Of a stretch of DNA of 64,000 nt, positions 1-12,176 are shown piece by piece; position 1 is the stretch's first letter; each line of letters starts with the position of its first letter. A program made the position numbers and the translations under genes. The DNA comes from Pseudomonas psychrophila (GTDB lineage: Bacteria; Pseudomonadota; Gammaproteobacteria; Pseudomonadales; Pseudomonadaceae): NCBI RefSeq assembly GCF_001043005.1, contig NZ_JYKZ01000006.1, forward strand, positions 62,001 to 126,000, read 5' to 3'. Under the pieces are notes generated by a model. It saw only the letters and a program-made list of their open reading frames with translations, was not told the origin of the DNA and did no database searches.

Positions 1-1155
1 GTGCAGGTTGATCAGCGCGATGCTGTGCATCTGCTCGCGGCCGAAGATTTTCGGGATCATGTGGTACAGCGCCCCGAAGGTAATCATCGCCACCCAGCCC
101 AAAGCCCCGGCGTGTACGTGGCCGATGGTCCAGTCGGTGTAATGGGAGAGGGCGTTGACGGTCTTGATCGCCATCATCGGGCCCTCGAAGGTCGACATGC
201 CGTAGAAGGCCAGCGACAGCACCAGAAAGCGCAGGATCGGGTCGGTACGCAACTTATGCCAGGCCCCCGACAGGGTCATCATGCCGTTGATCATGCCGCC
301 CCAGCTCGGTGCCAGCAGGATGATCGACATTGCCATGCCCAGCGATTGCGCCCAGTCCGGCAAGGCGGTGTAGTGCAAGTGGTGAGGGCCTGCCCAGATA
401 TAGAGCGTGATCAGTGCCCAGAAATGGACGATGGACAGGCGATAAGAGTAAATCGGCTTGCCGACTTGCTTGGGTACGAAGTAGTACATCATTCCGAGAA
501 AGCCGGTTGTCAGGAAGAAACCTACGGCGTTGTGCCCATACCACCACTGCACCATGGCATCGGTGGCGCCGGAGTAGACCGGATATGACTTGAACCAGTC
601 CACAGGAATGGCCAGGTGATTGACCACATGGAGCATGGCAATCACCAGAATAAACGCGCCGAAAAACCAGTTGCCAACATAGATGTGCTTTGTTTTTCGT
701 CGAACCACTGTGGTGAAGAAGACGATGGCGTAGGCCACCCAGACCACGGTCATCCAGACGGCGCCGGTGAACTCGATTTCGGCGTATTCCTTGGTCGTGG
801 TGTAGCCCAGGGGCAGGGTGACCAGCATGATCACGATCACTGACTGCCAGCCCCAAAAAGTGAAGGCAGCGAGCTTGTCGGAGAACAGCCGCACGCCGCA
901 GGTGCGCTGTACGGCGTAATAGCTGGCGGCAAATTGGGCGCTGCCGGCAAAACCGAAAATTACCAGGCTGGTGTGCAATGGACGCAGGCGGCCGAAGGTG
1001 GTCCAGGGCAGGTCGAGGTTCATTTGCGGCCAGGCCAGTTGTGAGGCGATCCATACGCCCATGGCCATGCCGACTACCCCCCACACCACAGTCATGATGG
1101 CGAATTGGCGGACGACCTTATAGTTATAGGCCTGCCCGTTTTGTGCTGTGCTCAT
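1..1155 (-). CDS. ccoN: cbb3-type cytochrome c oxidase subunit I (CcoN), 3' end outside window
   Basis: Catalytic subunit of the high-affinity cbb3 terminal oxidase in the inner membrane, reducing oxygen to water with haem b, haem b3 and CuB. The reverse strand reads 385 codons from ATG at 1155 to the window edge; the family is about 475 residues, so roughly 90 C-terminal residues are missing. Seen: RPLHTS (His61, low-spin haem ligand), [21 protein letters not shown] (CuB histidines) and [11 protein letters not shown]. CcoO, CcoQ and CcoP would be expected beyond the left edge. The segment [16 protein letters not shown] differs from the usual NAVIFAFGG sequence as I remember it, so this may be a divergent isoform; which ccoN copy it is cannot be decided here. 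Confidence 0.93.
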   Translation of the reverse strand, partial: MSTAQNGQAYNYKVVRQFAIMTVVWGVVGMAMGVWIASQLAWPQMNLDLPWTTFGRLRPLHTSLVIFGFAGSAQFAASYYAVQRTCGVRLFSDKLAAFTFWGWQSVIVIMLVTLPLGYTTTKEYAEIEFTGAVWMTVVWVAYAIVFFTTVVRRKTKHIYVGNWFFGAFILVIAMLHVVNHLAIPVDWFKSYPVYSGATDAMVQWWYGHNAVGFFLTTGFLGMMYYFVPKQVGKPIYSYRLSIVHFWALITLYIWAGPHHLHYTALPDWAQSLGMAMSIILLAPSWGGMINGMMTLSGAWHKLRTDPILRFLVLSLAFYGMSTFEGPMMAIKTVNALSHYTDWTIGHVHAGALGWVAMITFGALYHMIPKIFGREQMHSIALINLH

Positions 1156-1492
1156 GCTCAAGTCTTCCACGGTTCAAAGTCCTGCCAGGCCTCGTGGTCT
1201 GGCGCAGGGTGAACTTTAGGAAGCTTGAGTAAAACAAGACAGATTCAGAAAATCAGAATTTATGCGGATCAGATTATTTGTTTTGTTTAATGGGTTTTTT
1301 TCAAAACTGATCTGGTTTTTAAGGTTTTTTTGATATTGATTTTTAACTGAACTGTAGGGTGCAGCTCTCTGTTTAATGTTTGCTCCAGCACATTCATCGA
1401 CGGATACAACCTGGTTCTGCGGCGATTCTCCAAGGCTTGGCTATACCTATATGGGCGCGTTCCTACGGTCGCCCCCCCACAGGAGTTACAGA
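1156..1492. other. divergent intergenic region between ccoN and the DUF3313 gene
   Basis: About 340 bases without a gene, strongly AT-rich between 1220 and 1365 with several T runs. It must hold the promoters of ccoN (leftward) and of the DUF3313 lipoprotein gene (rightward). ccoN operons are often under ANR/FNR control, but I found no convincing TTGAT-N4-ATCAA site; the nearest, at 1330-1343, matches only the left half. Confidence 0.5.
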
Positions 1493-2161
1493 ATGAAGCT
1501 TGGTTTAATGATCGGTACGTTGTGCGTCGCCTCGATCGCGATGGTCGGTTGTGCGAGCAAGGTCCAGCAGCCGGACGAATACTCCGGTTTTCTAAAGGAT
1601 TACAGCCACCTTAAAGAGGCCAAGTCGCCCTCTGGTGCTGAAGTGATGCGTTGGGTAGACCCAAACCTGAAGGTGAACGAGTACACAAGCGTGTACATCG
1701 AGCCGACTCAGCTGTACCCGGCACCCAAGCCGACGGAGAAAATCCCGCAAAGTACGTTGAACGGAATCACCAACTACTACGATCAGGCCCTTAAACGTGA
1801 ACTGAGCAAATCATTGCCATTGGCCAGTGCCCCTGGTCCGGGTGTGATTGTGGTGCGGGCAGCCATCACCGCAGTCAGCAGCGAGACCGCGAGCCTGGCG
1901 CCTTATGAATATATTCCGGTAGCGCTGGTGGCAGCGGCGGTGAGCACGGCGTCGGGCATCCGCGATCAGGATACCGAACTGGCTACCGAAGCCGTCTTTA
2001 TCGACGGGCAAAGCCAGGATGTGGTGGCCCAGGTCGTGCGCAAAGGCACTGGCAAGCCGTTGGCGAACAGCAGCCAGGCCATGAAGGCCGATGATGTGAA
2101 GAATGTCATCGATACCTGGGCTGCGGACTTGCACCAGTCGTATCTGAAACTGAAAAAGTAA
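1493..2161 (+). CDS. DUF3313 family lipoprotein
   Basis: Predicted outer-membrane or periplasmic lipoprotein of 222 residues with no known reaction. The start at 1493 is chosen because AGGAG lies just upstream and the N-terminus MKLGLMIGTLCVASIAMVGC is a lipoprotein signal with lipobox MVGC; an in-frame ATG at 1376 would put 39 unlikely residues before it. The mature part has the DUF3313 layout: a YSGFL motif after the lipid-anchor Cys, an alpha/beta domain, and a hydrophobic Ala/Val-rich stretch (PVALVAAAVSTASG) that may insert in the membrane. It stands alone between ccoN and tpx. Its function is not known. Confidence 0.85.
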   Translation: MKLGLMIGTLCVASIAMVGCASKVQQPDEYSGFLKDYSHLKEAKSPSGAEVMRWVDPNLKVNEYTSVYIEPTQLYPAPKPTEKIPQSTLNGITNYYDQALKRELSKSLPLASAPGPGVIVVRAAITAVSSETASLAPYEYIPVALVAAAVSTASGIRDQDTELATEAVFIDGQSQDVVAQVVRKGTGKPLANSSQAMKADDVKNVIDTWAADLHQSYLKLKK

Positions 2162-2364
2162 TTGCACCCGGTGGTGCCTCAGTGGGGGCGAGCACGCTCG
2201 CTACCACTGGCGTGTTCGTCAGTTTTGGCAGAAGTGCATGAAGGGTTGTGGGAATATTCTTTTTGTAATGAGAGGCGTGAGATTTTATGCTCAGGCCGTA
2301 GGTCGTCCGCCTGATTCATGTTTAACTTCGGCCTCTTCAAAAACTGTTAAGAAGGACATCGTTC

Positions 2365-2865
2365 ATGGCTCAAGTGACGCTTAAAGGCAACCCTGTTCAA
2401 GTCAACGGCGAACTGCCTGCAGTAGGTTCCAAGGCGCCAGCGTTTTCGCTGGTTGCAGGTAATTTGTCCGACGTAACACTGGCGAGCTTTGCTGGTAAGC
2501 GTAAAGTGCTGAACATCTTCCCAAGCGTTGACACCCCGACGTGTGCGACCTCCGTGCGTACGTTCAACGCTCAGGCCAACGAACTGGCCAATACCGTGGT
2601 GCTGTGCATCTCGGCTGACCTGCCATTCGCTCAGGCCCGCTTCTGCGGCGCCGAAGGCCTTGAAAACGTGCAAAACCTGTCGACCCTGCGCGGTCGCGAG
2701 TTCATCGAGAACTACGGCGTTGCAATCGCTGATGGCCCGCTGGCTGGCCTGACTGCGCGCGCGGTCGTGGTTCTGGACGAAAACGACAACGTGCTGCACA
2801 GCGAACTGGTAAAAGAAATCGCTGAAGAGCCGAACTACGAAGCAGCCCTGGCTGTTTTGAAGTAA
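2365..2865 (+). CDS. tpx: thiol peroxidase (atypical 2-Cys peroxiredoxin)
   Basis: Tpx reduces hydrogen and alkyl hydroperoxides with electrons from thioredoxin. The 166-residue length fits the family. Peroxidatic Cys60 lies in [11 protein letters not shown] with the conserved Thr57 three residues before it, and resolving Cys94 in RFCGAEG, which is the Tpx arrangement. AAGGA before the ATG supports the start. Monocistronic: a clear terminator follows 20 bases after the stop. There is no OxyR-type site that I can identify with confidence upstream. Confidence 0.97.
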   Translation: MAQVTLKGNPVQVNGELPAVGSKAPAFSLVAGNLSDVTLASFAGKRKVLNIFPSVDTPTCATSVRTFNAQANELANTVVLCISADLPFAQARFCGAEGLENVQNLSTLRGREFIENYGVAIADGPLAGLTARAVVVLDENDNVLHSELVKEIAEEPNYEAALAVLK

Positions 2866-2883
2866 GTCGTACCGCTAGACCCA

Positions 2884-2922
2884 AAACGGCCTGGCACCGA
2901 GAGGTGCCAGGCCGTTTTTTTA
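2884..2922 (+). terminator. rho-independent terminator of tpx
   Basis: Inverted repeat AACGGCCTGGCACC / GGTGCCAGGCCGTT with a four-base GAGA loop, followed by a run of T. Its position 18 bases after the tpx stop fits transcription termination of tpx. Confidence 0.92.
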
Positions 2923-2950
2923 CGTTCAATTTTGCAATGACGGCCAAGCC

Positions 2951-3037
2951 GTGGGAGCGAGCCTGCTCGCGATGCAGGCGCTGAGGTGCATCTGCACAGA
3001 CGCAGTGATGCCATCGCAAGCAATCCAGCCCCCACAA
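2951..3037. repeat. REP-like element, degenerate pair
   Basis: Left half starts GTGGGAGCGAGCCTGCTCGCGATG. The right half (3011-3037) is a decayed inverted copy ending in CCCCCACA. Same family as the elements at 12177, 27512, 42210, 50503, 62516 and 63612. Confidence 0.75.
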
Positions 3038-3152
3038 TGACTGTCATCTTTTGCTCATGACCCCTCTATAACGTAAATAGCCGGTAAAGAGCCTTTTCAT
3101 AACGGCTCGCACTGCTTATCGTTCGACTTCCTGAAAATTATCGCTCGCGCTA

Positions 3153-4460
3153 ATGGTTGATCACTCCATGCAATCCTCTGTTTCCCACAAATCCCGTTTC
3201 TGGCTGTTTGGCCTGCTGGTCTTGCTGATAGTCCTTGGCCTGTGCTGGTGGCTCTGGCCTTCTGCCCCGAAAAAGGCCACGAGCGATCAGCCCGCAGGGC
3301 ACACCAGCCGCTCAGGGATGATGCGTCCCGGGTTTGGCGGGTCGACTCAGGCCGTGCCAGTCAGGGTGTCGGAAGTCACGCAGGGTAATTTTCCGGTGTA
3401 CTTCAAGGCGCTGGGCACAGTCACTGCACTCAACACGATCAACGTACGCAGTCGCGTGGCGGGAGAGCTGGTCAAGATCTATTTCAAGGAAGGGCAGATG
3501 GTCAAGGCTGGCGAGCTGCTGGCTGAAATCGACCCGCGAAGCTATCAGAACGCCTTGCTGCAAGCCGAAGGCACCCTGCTGCAGAACCAGGCCCAATTGA
3601 AAAACGCCCAGGTTGATGTACAGCGCTATCGCGGCCTGTATGCCGAAGACAGTATCGCCAAGCAGACTCTCGATACAGCCGAAGCACTGGTCAGCCAATA
3701 TCAGGGCACGGTCAAGACCAATCAGGCAGCCGTCAATGATGCCAAGCTGAATCTGGACTTCACCAAGATCCGTGCGCCGATCAGTGGCCGTGTGGGCTTG
3801 CGTCAACTGGATGTCGGCAATCTGGTTGCAGCCAACGACACTACGGCCCTGGTTGTGATCACCCAGACCGAGCCGATCGTGGTCGCCTTTACCTTGCCCG
3901 AGACCAATCTGTCACTGGTGCTTGAGCGTTATCGCAGCGGCGCGAAAATGCCGGTTCAGGCCTGGAACCGGGGTGACACCAAAGAGCTGGCAGTGGGTGT
4001 GTTGAGCAGCATCGACAACCAGATTGATATCACCACCGGTACCCTGAAGTTCAAGGCGCTGTTCGAGAACCGCGATCAGGTGCTGTTCCCCAACCAGTTT
4101 GTCAATGTCCGCCTGCTGGCCGACACCCTGGTAAACGTGGTGCTTGCGCCGACAGCGGCGATTCAGTACGGCACCAACGGCTCGTTCGTGTATGCAATGG
4201 ACGGCGACAACAAGGTCAAGATCCGCACCATTAAAGTGGGCGCCACTGACGGCGATGTGACAGTGATCGAAGACGGCCTGGTGCCGGGTGATCGAGTGGT
4301 GCTCGAAGGTACGGACCGTCTGCGCGACGGTGGTGCAGTCGAAGTGGTCAATGACAGTGTTGAAGTGCCAACAACGGCCGCAGGGCAACTGCTGGAGGGC
4401 GGCCCTGACACCGATACAGCCCCGGCCCCTGACAAAGCCAAGACCAAGGCCCACGAATGA
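3153..4460 (+). CDS. muxA: RND efflux membrane fusion protein, MuxA/MdtA type
   Basis: Periplasmic adaptor linking the inner-membrane pumps MuxB and MuxC to the outer-membrane channel OpmB. An N-terminal anchor (residues about 15-35, [20 protein letters not shown]) is followed by a barrel-sandwich half [28 protein letters not shown], an alpha-helical hairpin with [16 protein letters not shown], the second lipoyl half [12 protein letters not shown], and a beta-barrel. The 435-residue length is usual. The start could instead be the ATG at 3168 (MQSSVSHK); neither has a strong ribosome site. The stop overlaps the muxB start by 4 bp (ATGA), indicating translational coupling. First gene of a four-gene operon. 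Confidence 0.93.
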   Translation: MVDHSMQSSVSHKSRFWLFGLLVLLIVLGLCWWLWPSAPKKATSDQPAGHTSRSGMMRPGFGGSTQAVPVRVSEVTQGNFPVYFKALGTVTALNTINVRSRVAGELVKIYFKEGQMVKAGELLAEIDPRSYQNALLQAEGTLLQNQAQLKNAQVDVQRYRGLYAEDSIAKQTLDTAEALVSQYQGTVKTNQAAVNDAKLNLDFTKIRAPISGRVGLRQLDVGNLVAANDTTALVVITQTEPIVVAFTLPETNLSLVLERYRSGAKMPVQAWNRGDTKELAVGVLSSIDNQIDITTGTLKFKALFENRDQVLFPNQFVNVRLLADTLVNVVLAPTAAIQYGTNGSFVYAMDGDNKVKIRTIKVGATDGDVTVIEDGLVPGDRVVLEGTDRLRDGGAVEVVNDSVEVPTTAAGQLLEGGPDTDTAPAPDKAKTKAHE

Positions 4461-7400
4461 ATCTGTCGCGGCTGTTTATCCTTCGCCCGGTCGCAACCAC
4501 GCTGTGCATGCTGGCCATTGTGTTGTCCGGGATTATTGCCTATCGCTTGCTGCCGGTGTCGGCCTTGCCTCAGGTCGACTACCCGACAATCCGTGTGATG
4601 ACGTTGTATCCCGGGGCCAGCCCGGATGTCATGACCAGTGCCGTGACGGCGCCGCTTGAGCGTCAGTTCGGGCAAATGCCGGGCCTGACGCAAATGGCCT
4701 CGACCAGTTCCGGTGGCGCATCGGTGCTGACGTTGCGCTTCAATCTCGATATCAACATGGATGTTGCCGAGCAACAGGTGCAGGCCGCGATCAACGCCGC
4801 CAGCAACTTGTTGCCCAACGATTTACCGGCGCCGCCGGTGTACAACAAGGTTAACCCTGCAGATACCCCGGTGCTGACCCTGGCGATCAGCTCCAAAACC
4901 ATGCCGTTGCCCAAACTCAATGATCTGGTCGATACGCGCATGGCGCAAAAAATCGCCCAGATCAGTGGCGTTGGCATGGTCAGTATTGCCGGTGGTCAAC
5001 GCCAGGCCGTGCGGATCAAGGTCAACCCTGAAGCGCTGGCCGCCAATGGCTTGAACCTGTCGGATGTGCGGGCCCTGATCGGGGCATCCAACGTCAACCA
5101 GCCCAAGGGTAACTTTGATGGCCCGACCCGGGTCTCGATGCTGGACGCTAATGACCAGTTGAAAACCCCGCAGGAATACGCCGAGCTGATCCTGGCGTAC
5201 AACAACGGCGCGCCGCTGCGACTCAAGGACGTAGCCGAAATTGTCGATGGCGCCGAAAACGAGCGTCTTGCCGCCTGGGCCAACGAAAATCAGGCCGTGT
5301 TGCTCAATATCCAGCGCCAGCCCGGTGCCAACGTGATTGAGGTGGTGGACCGGATCAAGGCGCTGCTGCCGAGCATCACCGATAACCTGCCGGCGGGTAT
5401 TGATGTCACGGTGCTGACCGATCGTACCCAAACCATCCGCGCCTCGGTACGTGATGTGCAGTACGAATTGCTGATCGCCATCGCGCTGGTTGTGATGGTG
5501 ACGTTCCTGTTTTTACGTCGCGCCAGCGCCACCCTTATTCCATCGATTGCCGTGCCGCTGTCGCTGGTCGGCACCTTTGGGGTGATGTATCTGGCGGGGT
5601 TCTCGATCAACAACCTGACGCTGATGGCTCTGACTATCGCCACCGGTTTTGTGGTGGATGACGCCATCGTCATGCTCGAGAACATTTCGCGCTATATCGA
5701 AGAGGGCGACAGCCCTATGCAAGCGGCGCTCAAGGGCGCCAAACAGATCGGCTTCACCCTGATCTCGCTGACTCTGTCGCTGATTGCGGTGCTGATCCCG
5801 CTGCTGTTCATGGCCGACGTGGTGGGGCGCTTGTTCCGGGAGTTTGCGATAACCCTGGCGGTGGCGATCCTGATCTCGCTGGTGGTCTCGCTGACCCTGA
5901 CGCCGATGATGTGCGCCCGCTTGCTCAAGGCAGAACCCAAACCGCAAGAGCAGGGGCGTTTCTACCGTGCCAGCGGCGCGGTGATTGACTGGATGATTGC
6001 CGAGTACGGGCGCATGTTGCAGTGGGTGCTCAAGCACCAGCCGCTGACCCTGCTGGTGGCTATCGGTACTCTGGCATTGACCGTGTTTCTGTACATGGTG
6101 GTGCCCAAGGGGTTCTTCCCGGTGCAGGACACCGGGGTGATCCAGGGAATTTCCGAGGCGCCGCAGTCGATTTCGTTCAGCGCCATGAGTCAGCGTCAGC
6201 AAGAGTTGGGCAAGATCATCCTGCAAGACCCGGATGTTGAAAGCCTGTCGTCGTATATCGGGGTGGACGGTGATAACCCGACGCTGAACAGCGGACGCAT
6301 GCTCATCAACCTCAAGCCTCACAGCGAGCGCAGCGACAGTGCTACCGAAGTGATTGCGCGCCTGCAACCGCAACTCGACAAGCTGGCAGGGATTCGCCTG
6401 TTTATGCAGCCGGTGCAGGACTTGACCATCGAAGACCGTGTGAGCCGCACCCAGTATCAGTTCAGCCTGTCTTCGCCGGATGCCGAGTTGCTCAGCACCT
6501 GGAGCGAAAAACTGGTAACGGCACTGAACAATCAACCTGAACTGGCCGATGTGGCCAGCGATCTGCAAGACAAAGGCTTGCAGGTGTACTTGGTGATTGA
6601 CCGTGATGCGGCCTCGCGCCTTGGGGTGTCGGTCGCCAATATCACTGACGCGCTGTACGACGCTTTTGGCCAGCGCCAGATCTCGACCATCTACACCCAG
6701 GCCAGCCAGTACCGCGTTGTGCTGCAGGCCAAGGACGGCGAGAAGATCGGTCCCCAAGCCCTGGATCAGATCCATGTGAAAACCACCGACGGCGGCCAGG
6801 TGCGGCTGTCGAGTCTGGCCAAGGTCGAAGAGCGTCAGGCGCAACTGGCAATCTCACACATCGGCCAGTTCCCTTCGGTCATGGTCTCGTTCAACCTTGC
6901 CCCAGGCGTTGCTTTGGGCCAGGCAGTCGAGCTGATCGATCAAGTGCAAAAGGACATCGGCATGCCGCTGGGGGTCAAGACTGAGTTCCAGGGTGCAGCG
7001 CAGGCGTTCCAGGCTTCGTTGTCGAGCACCTTGCTGCTGATTCTGGCTGCGGTGGTGACCATGTATATCGTGCTCGGTGTGCTCTATGAGAGCTACATCC
7101 ACCCGATCACCATCCTCTCGACCCTGCCGTCGGCGGCGGTCGGTGCCTTGCTGGCGCTGATTCTCAGCGGCAATGACCTGGGGATGATTGCGATTATCGG
7201 CATCATCCTGCTGATCGGTATCGTGAAGAAGAACGCGATCATGATGATCGACTTCGCCCTCGATGCCGAACGTAATCAGGGCATGGCCCCCGAGCAGGCC
7301 ATCTATCAAGCCGCGTTGCTGCGCTTCCGGCCGATTCTGATGACCACCCTGGCGGCGCTGTTCGGTGCTGTACCGTTGATGCTGGCCACCGGTTCGGGGG

Positions 7401-7558
7401 CTGAACTGCGTCAGCCGCTGGGCCTGGTCATGGTGGGCGGTTTGCTGGTGAGCCAGGTGCTGACCCTGTTCACTACCCCGGTGATTTACCTGTATTTCGA
7501 TCGATTGGGTCGTCGCTGGCGCGGTGATGATGCCCAGGCTGAGCAGGCGTCTGTATGA
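4457..7558 (+). CDS. muxB: RND multidrug efflux permease, MuxB/MdtB type
   Basis: Inner-membrane proton-driven HAE1-family pump subunit of 1033 residues. Seen: N-terminal [20 protein letters not shown], porter-domain start [10 protein letters not shown], the proton-relay pair in [15 protein letters not shown] near residue 400, and the second-half motif [15 protein letters not shown]. In the MdtBC/MuxBC systems two different permeases (expected as a B2C heterotrimer) share one adaptor; gene order and 4-bp overlaps on both sides match that design. Substrates in the family include novobiocin, macrolides and bile salts; for this protein that is inference. Confidence 0.94.
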   Translation: MNLSRLFILRPVATTLCMLAIVLSGIIAYRLLPVSALPQVDYPTIRVMTLYPGASPDVMTSAVTAPLERQFGQMPGLTQMASTSSGGASVLTLRFNLDINMDVAEQQVQAAINAASNLLPNDLPAPPVYNKVNPADTPVLTLAISSKTMPLPKLNDLVDTRMAQKIAQISGVGMVSIAGGQRQAVRIKVNPEALAANGLNLSDVRALIGASNVNQPKGNFDGPTRVSMLDANDQLKTPQEYAELILAYNNGAPLRLKDVAEIVDGAENERLAAWANENQAVLLNIQRQPGANVIEVVDRIKALLPSITDNLPAGIDVTVLTDRTQTIRASVRDVQYELLIAIALVVMVTFLFLRRASATLIPSIAVPLSLVGTFGVMYLAGFSINNLTLMALTIATGFVVDDAIVMLENISRYIEEGDSPMQAALKGAKQIGFTLISLTLSLIAVLIPLLFMADVVGRLFREFAITLAVAILISLVVSLTLTPMMCARLLKAEPKPQEQGRFYRASGAVIDWMIAEYGRMLQWVLKHQPLTLLVAIGTLALTVFLYMVVPKGFFPVQDTGVIQGISEAPQSISFSAMSQRQQELGKIILQDPDVESLSSYIGVDGDNPTLNSGRMLINLKPHSERSDSATEVIARLQPQLDKLAGIRLFMQPVQDLTIEDRVSRTQYQFSLSSPDAELLSTWSEKLVTALNNQPELADVASDLQDKGLQVYLVIDRDAASRLGVSVANITDALYDAFGQRQISTIYTQASQYRVVLQAKDGEKIGPQALDQIHVKTTDGGQVRLSSLAKVEERQAQLAISHIGQFPSVMVSFNLAPGVALGQAVELIDQVQKDIGMPLGVKTEFQGAAQAFQASLSSTLLLILAAVVTMYIVLGVLYESYIHPITILSTLPSAAVGALLALILSGNDLGMIAIIGIILLIGIVKKNAIMMIDFALDAERNQGMAPEQAIYQAALLRFRPILMTTLAALFGAVPLMLATGSGAELRQPLGLVMVGGLLVSQVLTLFTTPVIYLYFDRLGRRWRGDDAQAEQASV

Positions 7559-10500
7559 ACCTGTCCGGCCCGTTCATCAAGCGCCCGGTAGCCACCATGC
7601 TCCTGAGCCTGGCAATCATGTTGCTGGGGGGGGTGAGCTTCGGTTTGCTGCCGGTGTCGCCGCTGCCTCAAATGGATTTCCCGGTGATTGTGGTGTCGGC
7701 CAACCTGCCGGGAGCCAGCCCCGAGGTCATGGCTTCAACCGTGGCCACGCCGCTGGAGCGATCCTTTGGCGCTATTGCCGGGATCAACACCATGAGCAGC
7801 AATTCTAGCCAGGGCTCGACCCGGGTGATTTTGCAGTTCGATCAGGACCGGGATATCAACGGTGCTGCGCGAGAAGTGCAAGCAGCGATCAACGCTTCGC
7901 GCAACCTGTTGCCCAGCGGCATGAAAAGCATGCCGACCTACAAAAAGATCAACCCGTCACAAGCGCCGATCATGGTGCTGTCGCTGACCTCCGAGGTGCT
8001 TTCCAAAGGGCAGCTCTACGACCTGGCTTCCACCATTCTTTCCCAAAGCCTGTCCCAGGTGCCGGGTGTGGGCGAAGTGCAGATTGGCGGCAGCTCTTTG
8101 CCCGCGGTGCGTATCGAGCTGGAGCCGCAGCTGCTCAACCAGTACGGTGTCTCGCTGGATGACGTGCGCAGCACCATCGCCAATGCCAACGTGCGTCGAC
8201 CCAAGGGCGCGGTGTCCGACGGTGATCGTAACTGGCAGATCCAGGCCAACGATCAGTTGGAAAAAGCCAAGGATTACGAGCCCCTGATCATTCGCTACCA
8301 GGACGGCGCAGCGCTGCGTCTGAGCCATGTGGCCAAGGTCAAGGACAGTGTCGAAGACCGTTACAACAGCGGTTTTTTCAATAACGATGCGGCAGTCTTG
8401 CTGGTGGTCAACCGCCAGGCCGGTGCCAACATCATCGAGACCGTGAACGCGATCAAGGCCCAATTGCCGGCCCTGCAAGCGGTGCTGCCGGCCAGTGTCC
8501 AGCTGAACCTGGCGATGGACCGTTCGCCGGTGATCAAGGCCACGTTGCATGAAGCCGAAATGACCCTGCTGATCGCCGTGGCGCTAGTGATTCTGGTGGT
8601 GTTCCTGTTTCTGGGTAATTTCCGTGCATCGCTGATTCCGACGCTGGCAGTGCCGGTCTCATTGGTTGGCACTTTTGCGATCATGTACCTGTACGGCTTC
8701 TCGCTGAACAACCTGTCATTGATGGCCTTGATTCTGGCGACCGGGCTGGTGGTGGATGACGCCATCGTGGTGCTGGAGAACATCTCGAGACACATTGATG
8801 CCGGTATTGCACCGATGAAAGCGGCGTACCTCGGGGCCCAGGAAGTCGGTTTTACCTTGCTCTCGATGAACGTGTCGCTGGTGGCGGTGTTCTTGTCGAT
8901 TCTGTTCATGGGCGGGATTGTCGAAAGCCTGTTCCGCGAGTTTTCCATCACCCTCGCGGCTTCGATTGTAGTGTCGCTGGTGGTGTCTTTGACCCTGACG
9001 CCGATGCTTTGCGCTCGCTGGCTTAAACCCCATGTGCCGGGCACTGAAAACGCCATGCAACGCTGGAGCATACGGCTCAACGAGCGCATGGTCAGTGGTT
9101 ATGCCCGTAGCCTGGACTGGGTGCTGCGGCACAAGCGCCTGACCCTGTTCAGCCTATTGGTGACCATTGGCGTCAACGTTGCGCTGTATGTCGTGGTGCC
9201 CAAGACCTTTATGCCGCAACAGGACACCGGGCAACTGATCGGCTTTGTTCGCGGCGACGATGGCCTGTCGTTCAGCGTGATGCAGCCGAAGATGGAAATC
9301 TTCCGTAAGGCTGTGTTGGCCGACCCGGCGGTCGAGAGTGTCGCAGGCTTTATTGGCGGCAACGGTGGCACCAACAATGCGTTCATGATCGTGCGCCTCA
9401 AGCCGATTTCAGAGCGCAATGTGTCCGCGCAAAAGGTCATCGAACGCTTGCGCGAAAACATGCCCAAGGTACCCGGTGGCCGCCTGATGCTGATGGCCGA
9501 CCAGGACCTGCAGTTTGGCGGCGGGCGTGATCAGACCAGCTCGCAATATTCCTACATTCTGCAAAGTGGCGACCTAGGCCAGTTGCGCACCTGGTATCCG
9601 AAGGTGGTGGCTGCCCTCAAGGAGCTGCCGGAGCTGACAGCCATCGATGCCCGCGAAGGGCGTGGCGCACAGCAGGTGACGCTGGTGGTCGATCGTGATC
9701 AGGCCAAGCGCCTGGGCGTGGATATGGACATGGTCACTGCCGTGCTCAACAACGCCTACAGCCAGCGGCAGATTTCAACCATCTACGACAGCCTGAACCA
9801 GTATCAGGTGGTGATGGAGGTCAATCCCAAATACGCCCAGGACCCCGAAACCCTGAATCAGGTGCAGGTGATTACCGCCGATGGTCAGCGGATTCCGTTA
9901 TCGACCATTGCCCATTACGAAAACAGCCTGCAGAACGACCGTGTATCCCACGAAGGCCAGTTCGCCTCGGAGACCATTGCGTTTGATCTGGCTCCTGGCG
10001 TGACGCTTGAGCAAGGTACAGCGGCCATTGAAAGGGCTATCGCAAAACTCGGCTTGCCCGAAGAAGTGATCGTGAAAATGGCCGGTACGGGCGATGCGTT
10101 TGCGGCCACACAAAAAAGCCAGCCGTTCATGATTTTGGGTGCGTTGGTGGCGGTGTATCTGGTGTTGGGGATTCTCTATGAGAGTTACATCCACCCACTG
10201 ACCATTCTGTCGACTTTGCCATCGGCCGGGGTGGGTGCGCTGCTGAGTATCTACCTCACGGGCGGTGAGTTCAGCTTGATCTCACTGCTCGGTTTGTTCT
10301 TGCTGATCGGTGTGGTGAAGAAAAACGCGATCCTGATGATCGATCTTGCGCTGCAACTGGAGCGACACTCCGGCCTTGGCCCGCAAGAGTCGATCCGCAG
10401 CGCGTGCCTGCAACGTTTAAGGCCGATTTTGATGACGACCCTGGCGGCTATTCTCGGCGCCTTGCCGCTGATGCTGAGCACCGCCGAAGGTGCAGAAATG

Positions 10501-10662
10501 CGCCAGCCCCTGGGCCTGACCATTATCGGCGGGCTGATTTTCAGCCAGATCCTGACCCTCTACACCACCCCTGTGGTTTACCTCTATCTCGACCGTTTAC
10601 GCCATCGTTTCAACAAATGGCGTGGCGTGCGCACTGATGCTGCTCTGGAAACTCCGCTATGA
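7555..10662 (+). CDS. muxC: RND multidrug efflux permease, MuxC/MdtC type
   Basis: Second HAE1 permease of the tripartite pump, 1035 residues, starting inside the muxB stop (ATGA). Clear parallels with Mux[17 protein letters not shown] at the start, [29 protein letters not shown] for proton relay, and [15 protein letters not shown] late in the protein. It is a diverged paralogue rather than a recent copy, as expected for MdtB/MdtC. The stop overlaps the opmB start by 4 bp. Confidence 0.94.
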   Translation: MNLSGPFIKRPVATMLLSLAIMLLGGVSFGLLPVSPLPQMDFPVIVVSANLPGASPEVMASTVATPLERSFGAIAGINTMSSNSSQGSTRVILQFDQDRDINGAAREVQAAINASRNLLPSGMKSMPTYKKINPSQAPIMVLSLTSEVLSKGQLYDLASTILSQSLSQVPGVGEVQIGGSSLPAVRIELEPQLLNQYGVSLDDVRSTIANANVRRPKGAVSDGDRNWQIQANDQLEKAKDYEPLIIRYQDGAALRLSHVAKVKDSVEDRYNSGFFNNDAAVLLVVNRQAGANIIETVNAIKAQLPALQAVLPASVQLNLAMDRSPVIKATLHEAEMTLLIAVALVILVVFLFLGNFRASLIPTLAVPVSLVGTFAIMYLYGFSLNNLSLMALILATGLVVDDAIVVLENISRHIDAGIAPMKAAYLGAQEVGFTLLSMNVSLVAVFLSILFMGGIVESLFREFSITLAASIVVSLVVSLTLTPMLCARWLKPHVPGTENAMQRWSIRLNERMVSGYARSLDWVLRHKRLTLFSLLVTIGVNVALYVVVPKTFMPQQDTGQLIGFVRGDDGLSFSVMQPKMEIFRKAVLADPAVESVAGFIGGNGGTNNAFMIVRLKPISERNVSAQKVIERLRENMPKVPGGRLMLMADQDLQFGGGRDQTSSQYSYILQSGDLGQLRTWYPKVVAALKELPELTAIDAREGRGAQQVTLVVDRDQAKRLGVDMDMVTAVLNNAYSQRQISTIYDSLNQYQVVMEVNPKYAQDPETLNQVQVITADGQRIPLSTIAHYENSLQNDRVSHEGQFASETIAFDLAPGVTLEQGTAAIERAIAKLGLPEEVIVKMAGTGDAFAATQKSQPFMILGALVAVYLVLGILYESYIHPLTILSTLPSAGVGALLSIYLTGGEFSLISLLGLFLLIGVVKKNAILMIDLALQLERHSGLGPQESIRSACLQRLRPILMTTLAAILGALPLMLSTAEGAEMRQPLGLTIIGGLIFSQILTLYTTPVVYLYLDRLRHRFNKWRGVRTDAALETPL

Positions 10663-12155
10663 CCTCTCGTTTGCTTACTCTTGCACCGGCTCTGTCGTCC
10701 CGACGTTGGCCGCTGGCCCGTGGCTCGCGCCTGCTGGGCCTGGCGCTGTCCGCCGTATTGCTCAGTGCCTGTGCGATTGGCCCGGACTACCAGCGGCCGC
10801 AAACGTCAGCGCCGCTTGAGTACAAGGAGGCTGCTGGCTGGACTCAGGCCAACCCCAGCGACTCATTAGCCCGTGGTGCCTGGTGGGAGTTGTACGGTGA
10901 TCAGCAGCTCAACGGGCTGGTTGAAACCCTAAACAGTTCCAACCAGACCATTGCGCAGTCCGAAGCCCAGTTTCGTCAGGCCCAGGCATTGGTGCGCAGC
11001 GCGCGCGGGGCCTTTTTGCCGAGTGCCGACCTGAGCGTGGGCAAAACCCGCTCCAGTCAGGGGACCGGTAGCTCCAACTCGAGCCTGACTAGCTCCAGCA
11101 GCGGTATTCGTGACACTTTGAATGCTCAGGTCGGGGTGAGCTGGGAGGCTGATGTGTGGGGCAAGTTGCGTCGTGGCCTGGAAGCCAATGAGGCCAGTGC
11201 CCAAGCCAGCCTGGCCGATGTGGCCGCAATGCGTCTGAGCCAGCAGTCGGAACTGGTGCAGAACTACCTGCAGCTGCGGGTGATCGATGAGCAAAAGCGT
11301 TTGCTGGAGGCTACGGTCGAGGCGTATCAGCGCTCGTTGAAAATGAGTGAAAACCAGTACCGGGCAGGGATTTCCGGCAAGGACGCGGTGGCTCAGGCAC
11401 AAACCCAGTTGCGCAACACCCAGGCCAGTCTTATCGATCTGATCTGGCAGCGTGCGCAGTTTGAAAACGCGATTGCAGTGCTCACAGGGCAAGCACCCTC
11501 GGGCTTCAATCTGGCTGAAATCAAAGATGTGCCCACGTTGCCGCAGATCCCGGTCAGCCTGCCTTCACAATTGCTCGAAAGGCGCCCTGATATCGCTTCG
11601 GCGGAGCGTTCGGTTATCGCCGCCAATGCCAATATCGGTGTGGCTAAAGCTGCTTATTATCCGGATTTCAGCCTGAGCCTGTCGGGCGGTTACAGCAGCA
11701 GCCAGTATCAGGACTGGATCAGCGTGCCGAACCGTTTCTGGTCGGTGGGGCCGAAAATTGCCTTGCCGCTGTTTGATGGTGGCCAGCGTTCGGCAGAGGT
11801 GGATCGTAACGAAGCCGTGTATGACCAGACCGTGGCCAAGTACCGTCAGACCGTGCTTGACGGCTTGCGGGAAGTGGAAAACTACATGGTGCAATTGAAG
11901 GTGCTGGGAGATGAGTCGGTTGTGCAGGAGCAGGCACTGGAATCGGCCCGCGAATCGCTGCGTTTGACCAACAACCAGTACAAGGCCGGTCTGATTGCTT
12001 ACCTGGACGTGGTCTCGGTACAAACCACCGCTCTGAGTACCGAGCGCAGCGTGCTCAACTTGCTGCAAAGCCGACTGATTGCCAGCGTGCAGTTGATTGC
12101 GGCGCTGGGGGGCGGCTGGGATGGCAACATCGACCTGAGTGCCCGGGAACAATAA
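10659..12155 (+). CDS. opmB: outer-membrane efflux channel lipoprotein, OpmB type
   Basis: TolC-like channel that completes the MuxABC pump, 498 residues. Export signal with lipobox LLSAC (Cys38), then the hallmark AIGPDYQRP of the NodT/OprM family. Two repeated OEP halves are visible, each with long coiled-coil helices, and each contains an LxxNQYKAG-type turn (SENQYRAGISGKDAVAQAQ; TNNQYKAGLIAYLDV). Coupled to muxC by a 4-bp overlap. No terminator hairpin with a T run follows; a double REP element lies directly downstream. Confidence 0.94.
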   Translation: MTSRLLTLAPALSSRRWPLARGSRLLGLALSAVLLSACAIGPDYQRPQTSAPLEYKEAAGWTQANPSDSLARGAWWELYGDQQLNGLVETLNSSNQTIAQSEAQFRQAQALVRSARGAFLPSADLSVGKTRSSQGTGSSNSSLTSSSSGIRDTLNAQVGVSWEADVWGKLRRGLEANEASAQASLADVAAMRLSQQSELVQNYLQLRVIDEQKRLLEATVEAYQRSLKMSENQYRAGISGKDAVAQAQTQLRNTQASLIDLIWQRAQFENAIAVLTGQAPSGFNLAEIKDVPTLPQIPVSLPSQLLERRPDIASAERSVIAANANIGVAKAAYYPDFSLSLSGGYSSSQYQDWISVPNRFWSVGPKIALPLFDGGQRSAEVDRNEAVYDQTVAKYRQTVLDGLREVENYMVQLKVLGDESVVQEQALESARESLRLTNNQYKAGLIAYLDVVSVQTTALSTERSVLNLLQSRLIASVQLIAALGGGWDGNIDLSAREQ

Positions 12156-12176
12156 ATCCTGTCCTGATGGTGCTTG

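Noticed and set aside
1330..1343. Possible ANR/FNR site TTGATATTGATTTT upstream of ccoN
   Set aside because: Only the left half matches TTGAT-N4-ATCAA; the right half fails.
1376..1492. Longer start for the DUF3313 lipoprotein
   Set aside because: It would bury the lipoprotein signal 39 residues inside; the ATG at 1493 has AGGAG directly upstream.
5513..6844. Leftward open frame (443 codons) opposite muxB
   Set aside because: Shadow frame within a clear RND permease gene; no motifs.
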